64,000 nt of DNA from Guyanagaster necrorhizus. Lineage: Eukaryota; Basidiomycota; Agaricomycetes; Agaricales; Physalacriaceae. The DNA lies in the NCBI RefSeq assembly GCF_019112545.1, contig NW_025064909.1, forward strand, positions 357,106-421,105, in the 5' to 3' direction. This document shows positions 56,549 through 64,000 of this stretch, piece after piece. The stretch's first letter is position 1. Each line of letters starts with the position of its first letter. The notes beneath the pieces were generated by a model that saw only the letters and a program-made list of their open reading frames with translations, did not search any database and had not been told where the DNA came from. The position numbers and the translations under genes are program-made.

Positions 56549-57899
56549 TGAACTTCTTTCATTTTTTATGATATGGCATCAAGAGTGAACCAAACTATCC
56601 AATATGCCTGTGGGTAAAGTTTACCAGTTGGACTGTAGTGAACCAATATCAAGATCCTTTGGGGTATATTCAATTCAATCACTAGTCTCTTTTGGTTGGT
56701 TGTAACAGCAACCTAATAACTGTGACTTGTGGACAATATAATGATGCTAATGATGTCGAATGAACCTTGGCCCCAATCAGAAGATGAACTAGCTATATGT
56801 ACTGAAGGTGTCATCATCTCATTGTACATCTGATCTATCTTTACTTCATGAGCTTTGTTGTATGTGATTTTCAGCAATCAAAGAAAAGTAAGTGATTATT
56901 ATCAATATTTGAAGACCAATGCTTATCTCTGTGTAGTATCAATGGATATCTACACTATCCAGAATGTTGTTGCCATCTTTAACTGCCTTCAGCTTCTAGG
57001 CTTGAGCTTCTTGCTAGTGGTCTTGCTATCTGCTCTGTTTTCTGCTCATATGAAGAAGATGAGGACTTGGCATGTGATGATCATTGCTAGCATCATATCT
57101 AACCTCTGTTACATGTCTCTTGTTATGATTTTTCCATTTCCTTTCTTGATTAACCTCTATTTATGCTTAATCAGAGTGCTAACACAGATGCTTAAGACCA
57201 TGGGACAAGGCTTAGTCATCACAACTAACCAAGTCCATCATTGTCTTTTGATGCAGCAGCATTGCCCAATGATACACAATTGTCTTCTTATGAATGGTAG
57301 TGATGCTCAAGGACAAAAAGCACAAAGGACTTGACAATGCACAATTAGTAGAAGTATATTTAGAGTAGGACTTATACAGTATTTAAGAGGCTCACTCTCA
57401 CTGATAATCCTCAGCTTCAAGCTAAAGTTTATTCCATCTCATCCTACCCTCAAGTCAATCCTTCAGGCTTTGTGACACAATGATCAAAATATGCATCAGT
57501 GAACTCAGCTGATCTCCCAAAATGTGAGGAGACTAGGCTGTTTATCACATATATCTGTCCACATGATGTTTGAGTCTAATAATTAGCTCGAAGCTTTTTC
57601 TTTTCTTTTCTCACACACAGTAGTGTGGAGGAAACCAAACACCTTCTCTTGTATCAAAGACCTTGACTTTCTTTCTTGATGCACATTGAAAAAGCACAAG
57701 AAGACAACTCTCATCACCTATCACCCACATTATAAACTTCGATCTCATCATCAATTCCCATAAACTCACCACCCTAATCCTTGGACCTCTATTGGCTGAA
57801 CTAGTCAGGAACTGACAGCCATCATTACAGAATGCCCCTATCACTCACTCTCTCCCAAATCTCTCTCTCTTGATTGGAGTCTTTTTTCAATCTGGATCA
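56549..57899. other. CpG-depleted spacer between transposons
   Basis: AT-rich sequence with the same CpG loss as its flanks. A long plus frame at 56855-57334 has no protein-like pattern and no family. I saw no LTR, primer-binding site or TIR here, so the left boundary of the Ty3/Gypsy element is not fixed. Confidence 0.4.
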
Positions 57900-60800
57900 G
57901 ACCCCTAAAATAAGCCTGACAATACAGATAGGAAAGATTCTCAAATGGAAGGGTCTCAAGGATCTGACAGACTCCCAACCCTTAACCCTGACATCACCAC
58001 CAAGCTGGTGGAAGAGGGAAAGATCAAGCTTGGCTAATAGTAGAGAGATGAGCTTGATGAGCAGCACTGACAGTTGGCTGGACTCAACTGATCAACTGAA
58101 TGGGGCCCTGCTCCAAGAGCCCAGGAACACCATAAATGAGTCTCAGACACCAAATGGAACAAAAACTCCAATGATGATCCCTACACCTATGACTAATGGG
58201 AGAATCCAGAATCAGACAACATCAGAAGAGACAGCACTGGATGAAGACTATCCTCAAGTGCCCTAAAAAGACTGGCAAGAGGCTGAAAATGAGCCTCAGG
58301 CACTGAATGGAATGAGGACCCTGCAGATGACCCTTATTCCTATGACTGATGGGAGGACCCAGAACAGGACAACACTGAGTATCCAGGAGACTGAAGATGG
58401 CTCTCAAGCACTGAATGGAATGAGGATCCCACCAACAATCCTTACTCCTATAACTGGTGGAGTGACCCTGACAATGACAATGCTGAAAAAGACACAGATA
58501 GCTCTGGCTATCTGTCTGATGAAAGCTCCATCCCCAAGAAAAATAGAGTTTGACAACCAAAGATCCAAATCAGTAACCAGGTCCTCTGATGATTCTTACA
58601 TGGGTGAATCACCACCTTATTTCTTAACCTTGACTTCTATGAGAAGTTCTGACAGTACCTTAAACAAATCGATATGGAGAAGGAGTGGTGGCAGAACACT
58701 GAAAATGAATGCATCTGGAACTCTCCATTTTGGGACTTCTCTGACAAGGTCTATTCCCTCTGGAAGAGACAGGGGAAATGTCACAGAAAGGGAAAACCTC
58801 CTCTTCCTAAGTAATCTATGGCCCAGGTTGATAACCAAAGAAGAGTGGGAGAGGAGAGAAGAACAAAGAAGAAGAGAAGCTGAGCTAGAAGGTGAAGGAG
58901 AATCCTGGAGGAGCACCAGAGATCAGGGATAGTTCGAGTTGGAAGTGCCTCTGAGGCTGCTACAGAAAGCCAGGGCCCCTATTCCCCAAAAGTGACAGTG
59001 GGTGGAGAAACAATACCCAAACCTCTGGACCAGCAAGAGAAGCTGAATCCTAGGAGTCCAGCTCTCTTCTGATGAAGTAAGCAGGAGTGGCACTGGAAAA
59101 GAGCTGACCAGGGATGATCTGAAGGCAGTACGACTTGGATTTACCATTCAGGATGGAGTTATAGTGTGGAAGGAAGAACTTCCATGAGGAAGTCTGATAG
59201 CAGATGACAATTTGCTCCATTTATTTTCCAGACCACCACAGGAGTGGCAATGACTGCTATTCTCAGAGTGGCCAAACCTGATAGGTGTATTACCTGAAAA
59301 TGCCACTGTCTTGCAATGCCAACCCAATCTGCTTCACAAACCCCACTCCTTCAAAGGGGCCTCTGATGATATCAACTGGTTTCTGATTGACTGTGAACAG
59401 TACTTCAAGGTCTATATCAGGTATCTGAGGACCAACATGAATAAAGTCATCTTCACTGCCTTATACCTTGAAGAGAAGGCAAAAATATGGTGGATCCTAA
59501 TTTCCCTGAACTTCTGATCATTGACTCAGGAGCATTACTGATACTCCTTATGGCCTGTCTTTAAACAGATGCTCCACAACAAATTTATTGATCCTGCCAT
59601 ATAAGAAGTATACAAACAGAAGGTCAAAGAGTATAAGATGGCTGATAAAGCAGCCACAGACTATTTTGACAAGCTGAAATGATTGGTCAAGCTCACCAGA
59701 ATACAGGATGATATCATAAATAATGGTAGAATGGTTAAAGCCCTCAAATAAGGGGTCTCCTCTTATATCACAATGATCTCTGCAATCAGCATCTGAGCTC
59801 TCATGCTGAATAGCTACAATGAATGGAAGGAATGAATCATCAAGATGTATAAGGAGTGACAAAGGCAGAAAGTGGAATCAACAATGCTACAAGATTACAC
59901 AAAGAAGTCGACACTGCCAACCTCAAACAAATCATTGGGGACAACTGTCAGAAAATCATCAGGACCCTTTATGACCCTCACCTATAGCACACAGAAGACC
60001 AGAACAGAAACCACATATATAGAAGCAGGAAAACCCATGGACATAGACCAAATAAAGAAGGAAGGCAAGTGCTTCAATTGTGGCTAAAAAGGCCACATGG
60101 CAAAGGACTGCCTGAAGAAGAAAAGAACATGAGAAGACATCTGGGCACAGATTGCTGACTTGCAAAAAGAAGAAGAAGAAGAAGAAGAACTTGACACAGA
60201 AACCAGAGTGGAGGAAGTAAAAGACATGGCCAGCCAGTGAGCAATTCCACTGGACTGGCCAAGAAACTTTATGGTATGCAATCTCCAGCTATCAGTTGGA
60301 CTGATAGTACTTCTGTAGTTACTTTTATGTCTACCCCTATCATGCATTCGAATATACCCCAGACTTCTATCCCACACACTAATGAATTGCCAAAAACAAC
60401 TCAAGCACCCATGGGCTGAACCAGAGCAGCAAGCTCCACCACTTAGCTCAAGCTATTTGACACCAAATAGACCTGGAGAGCCATCAAGGATGCCAAGGAC
60501 TGAGCAGCAGCAAAAGCCATACTAAAAAATTGGGTTCACCAGACACAAGTTGAGGAAGTCATGAATAAGGTGATTGAAGAAATAAAGGAAGCTAAATGGT
60601 GCCAAGCCCTGGAGTGGCTCAATGAACTCCATGGATCACAAAAGTTCATTTGACAGTCTAAAACACTCAGGTGGGATCTGCTTGTCAGAGCCCAGATCAA
60701 GACCCTTACATTCTGAATGACCTATGCTGTAACTGCCCTGATTGACAGTGGCTACACTGGAAGTTCAATCAATAGAATCTTTGTTGACAAGCATAGACTT

Positions 60801-63010
60801 CCCACCTGAGCCACAGCAGCACCAATCCTGGTCTATAATACAGATGGGACCAAGAATCAGATTGGCTTGATTACTGAGTTTATTGAGCTCAGGCTCACAA
60901 TCAGAGATCATTCCAAGTGAATTGACTTGGCCATAACAGACCTTGGGACTAAGGAAGTTTTTCTTGATCATGATTGGTTAATACACCATAATCTGTTAAT
61001 CAACTAAAAGACCAGGAGAATCATATTTGCAAGATGCCACCGTCAAAAGATTCTGTTTAAATTGCCAGATGAAGACCTGGAAGATCAATGGGATGAGAAG
61101 ATAGAGGATGGGGAAACCATTCTTGCTGTTGACCTTCAATGAGAAATACACATTCAGGCAGTCCATCATGCTAACAACCTGGCTGCTAAGGCCAATGAGC
61201 ACAAAGAGGAGAAGACCTTTAAAGAAATAGTGTCTGAATGGGCACACAATTTCAAAGATCTTTTTGAGAAGGAGAGCTTTGATGAGTTACCAGAGCCAAA
61301 GCCATGGGATCATGCAATCAAGTTGATCCCAAATGCCAATGCCAACCTAGACTGCAAGACATACCCTCTTGGCAACAATGAGCAACAGGAACTTGACAAG
61401 TTCCTAAATGAAAACCTGTCCAGTGGATGAATCCAGCCATCAAAGTCACCAATGGCTTCTCTGTTCTTTTTCATCAAAAAGAAGAATAGCAAACTCCAAC
61501 CAGTCTAAGACTATTGAAAGCTTAATGAAATGACAATCAAGAATTGCTATCCTCTTCCTTTGATCTCAGAGCTCATAGATAAGCTCTGAGATGCTAAATA
61601 TTACACCAAACTCAATGTTCAATAGGGATACAACAACATTTGAATCAAGGAGGGAGATGAGTGGAAGGCAGCCTTCTAAACTAACCAGAGACTTTTTGAA
61701 CCAATAGTGATGTTCTTTGGACTCACTAACTCTCTGGCAATGTTTCAATGGATGATGAATGATATCTTCAAAGATTTCATCTCTATCAGAAAGATCACTA
61801 TCTATCTCAATGATATCCTGATCATGTCAAGGATAAAGAAGAAACACCAAAAGTTAGTATGACAAGTACTGGCCCTCATGAGGAAACACAAATTATTTCT
61901 CAAAGCAGAGAAGTGCAAGTTCGAAGTACTTGAAACTGAGTACCTCAGCATCATAATCAGCAAAGGAAGCATCTGAATGGACCCTATCAAGGTGGCAGAG
62001 GTGATGGAATGGCCAGAGCTGATCAAGAAGAAGGAACTACAGTCATTTCTCAGATTCACAAACTTCTATTGATGCTTTATCTGAGACTACAGCAAGATTG
62101 TCCAGCCAATGATGCAGTTAACCAGCAATGCCCCCTGGACTTGGGGTCTCTCCCAGCAGACTGCCTTTAACAACCTAAAATGACAACTAGCCAAAGATGT
62201 CATACTCACCATCCTGACCCAAGAAGGGAAATTCTGAGTTGAAGCTGACTCCAGTGAAGGAGCAATTGGGGCTGTACTTTTCCAAGAGCAGGATGAAAAG
62301 TGGTGCCCAGTCACATTTCTCTCCAAAGCACTCACTATCACTGAACAGAACTACAAAATCTACAACAAGGAGTTGCTTGCCATCATGCTCACCTTGAAGG
62401 AATGGTGGCACTATCTGATTGGGGCTGCAGAAGTTTTTAAAATCTGAACAGATCATCAAAATCTTTGCTACTTCCAACAGCTCTAGAAGCTCAATCATTG
62501 CCAAGCCAGATGGATTACTGAACTCAGCCAATATCAATACACCCTCTATCACAAAGCAGAGGTGGCAAACAAGAAGGCTGACCTTCTTAGCTGAAGAGCA
62601 GATCACAATCAGGGAGGAACTAATAATAAGAGGATCACATTATTATGGCTTGAACACTTTAGGGCCATGATAATGCTGACAGAAGAAGAGATTCATGAGT
62701 GTATTAAAAGCATGATCTAAGACAGTCACAAATGGGACCAACAAGTGGCCCCATCTCTCAACCATGAATGAAGAATAACAAAGAAAGGAGGATTCATCCA
62801 CTACAATAGGCAGATCTATATTCCTCATAATCAGAAACTACATGGCAAAATCATCACCACCTGTCATGATTATGCAACTGCCAGTTATCCCAGCATTGCC
62901 AAAACCAAGGAGTTGGTACTGCAGTGATATGCAGGGTACATGTCTAGCCCTATAATTTGCAAATTCTGCATAACACACTGGAATATGCCAGTAACTGAGG
63001 ATCATTAGCC
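57900..63010 (+). mobile_element. Ty3/Gypsy retrotransposon, degenerate, integrase truncated
   Basis: Order gag-PR-RT-RNaseH-IN identifies Ty3/Gypsy. Gag: KPHSFKGASDDINWFLIDCE, then a CCHC knuckle CFNCG-x-KGHMAKDC near 60075-60110. Protease: ALIDSGYTGSSIN near 60735 (DSG). RT: KPWDHAIKLIP, the catalytic box as YLNDILIMS near 61803 (usual YLDD with one Asp read as Asn), and AEKCKFEVLETEYL. RNase H: DSSEGAIGAVLFQ, ITEQNYKIYNKELLAIMLTL and YHKAEVANKKADLLS. Integrase: only the N-terminal part (YNRQIYIPHN, AKTKELVLQ) near 62790-62960. Stops are frequent in every domain, mainly TGA. CpG is nearly absent. The DDE core of integrase is missing. Confidence 0.8.
58139..58480 (+). repeat. Three imperfect tandem repeats in the gag 5' region
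   Basis: Copies begin at about 58139, 58294 and 58399 with CTCAGGCACTGAATGGAATG-type sequence. In one frame they read WNEDPADDPYSYD and WNEDPTNNPYSYNWW. The repeat is probably part of an acidic gag N-terminus. Confidence 0.45.
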
Positions 63011-64000
63011 AGTAGAGGACTATGGCTGAGGCTCCAAGCTGATAGTCATGCTAGTCACCAATACTAAGTCCAAATTGGACTTTATAAAAATAACATGGCC
63101 TAAGGATAAAAATCCTAAGTCAGGTTTGAACTTAGAAAAGTTCAGCACCACACCTTGGAAAATACTAAGTCCAAGTTGGACTTAGAAATAATACCTCAAC
63201 TGAGGCCAATTCTACATGCCACTAAGACAAGTATATTCTAAGACAGCTAGAGGTAATACTATAGCCAGTTGTGGAGTATTGAGTAAAGACAGTATCATCC
63301 AGGAGTAGTAAGAAGAGGGACCCAATGATCTGTGGCTAGCACTGTGAGTTTTGACTCAAATGCCTAAGTCCAAATTTTCTAGGTATCAGGTGACCTAAGG
63401 GACTTAGAATTGAGAGGAATAGAGTGGATAGGACTGGTTGACCAGGCCTGACTGGGCCTGATTGATTGAGCTACTAAGAATAACTCAGGAGATTAAAACT
63501 CTGAGTAGACAGAAAGGAGTTAAATATCCACAGGCACTGTAGGCTTAAAATAAAGCTGTGCGGTGACCAGGCAGGTCTGGGCAAGCCTAGAGGAGTCCAG
63601 GAGTGCCACCATTCCAGAATAATGGCATAATTCCACTTTAAACAGGAGAAATATTATTTTGAATGCTTTATTTATAGATTCTGTATCTGTTGTTGGTGTA
63701 TAAAAGAAGGAAATAGGGGGGAAATAGCAAGCAAGTGATCCACCCCCACATTCAGGCCTTCTAGCCCACTGTAGCTGGTCTCTGGGACAAAGAATTTTGA
63801 GTTCTGCTTTGACTTAGTGATTTATTTAAGTTGCTTTGTCACTTAGAGAGGATTGGATTGGAATAATAACTGTATTTTGGGTTTTGGATTATGTTACGAT
63901 TTTTTCTTTTTCTCTTTCTTTTTCACCCCTATTCAGGCTTGGCCAGAACACGAGACCATGGGAAGGGCTTAGTAAGCACAATCGAGCCGCCCAGAAACAA
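63011..64000 (+). other. Probable LTR or 3' end of the Ty3/Gypsy element
   Basis: Non-coding, CpG-poor. Contains a TATAAAAG box near 63700 and a pyrimidine-rich block near 63900, as in an LTR. Because the integrase is cut short just upstream, this may be the 3' LTR after an internal deletion or an LTR of another insertion. No second LTR copy was found in the window to confirm it. CpGs reappear in the last 100 bases. Confidence 0.4.
63066..63185 (+). repeat. Repeated perfect palindromes in the LTR-like region
   Basis: AAGTCCAA-A-TTGGACTT at 63066-63082 and CTAAGTCCAA-G-TTGGACTTAG at 63165-63185 are near-identical inverted repeats with one-base centres. A third half-site CTAAGTCCAA occurs at about 63364. 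Confidence 0.6.

Noticed and set aside
56855..57334. 159-codon plus frame in the CpG-depleted spacer
   Set aside because: Hydrophobic, low-information translation, no family and no transposon domain; likely fortuitous in AT-rich DNA.
1..64000. tRNA, rRNA or CRISPR arrays
   Set aside because: No cloverleaf with A/B boxes, rRNA core or regularly spaced repeat array was recognised on reading; this is a eukaryotic window.

Overview
The window is nuclear DNA of a filamentous basidiomycete, most likely an Agaricomycete. The evidence is many GT-AG introns of about 45-65 bp, short intergenic gaps, and fungal families such as a DUF6593 protein, a TOK-type two-pore potassium channel, an APH-type kinase, Exo70, a GH15 hydrolase, an F-box protein and DDE/pogo and Ty3/Gypsy elements. 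No RNA gene was recognised.

Layout. 1-5.1 kb is a graveyard: a pogo-type transposase tail, the 3' end of a 7TM-like gene, a terpene-cyclase-like C-terminus and a P450 relic. 5.3-19.4 kb holds four members (A-D) of an unnamed LRR-like paralog family, a 0.5 kb tandem duplication and a repetitive ORF. 20.1-23.9 kb is one GH15-type gene that I reconstruct as 33 exons. 24-30.5 kb carries DUF6593, DUF1917/Bles03-like, F-box and dual-specificity phosphatase genes. 33.5-35.5 kb is the potassium channel. 36.6-50.9 kb has three more LRR-like paralogs (F, H, G) among an APH-type kinase, a multipass membrane protein and a class II aldolase/adducin gene. 51.1-53.4 kb is EXO70. From about 54 kb to the end the base composition changes sharply: a complete but stop-riddled pogo-like transposon is followed by a degenerate Ty3/Gypsy element. 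CpG is almost absent there, and the few survivors are nearly all inside TCGA.

How it fits together. The housekeeping genes (exocyst, channel, phosphatase, GH15) show no shared pathway. The unifying signal is the LRR-like family: seven copies in 46 kb, both orientations, 326-404 aa when intact. They share C-terminal tryptophan/cysteine motifs and one phase-1 intron at the same place, and at least four have a 5'UTR intron ending just before the ATG. This looks like a lineage-specific, birth-and-death family next to transposons. Its function cannot be read from the sequence.

Exon boundaries were placed by eye from splice signals, reading phase and family resemblance. No alignment or database search was run.
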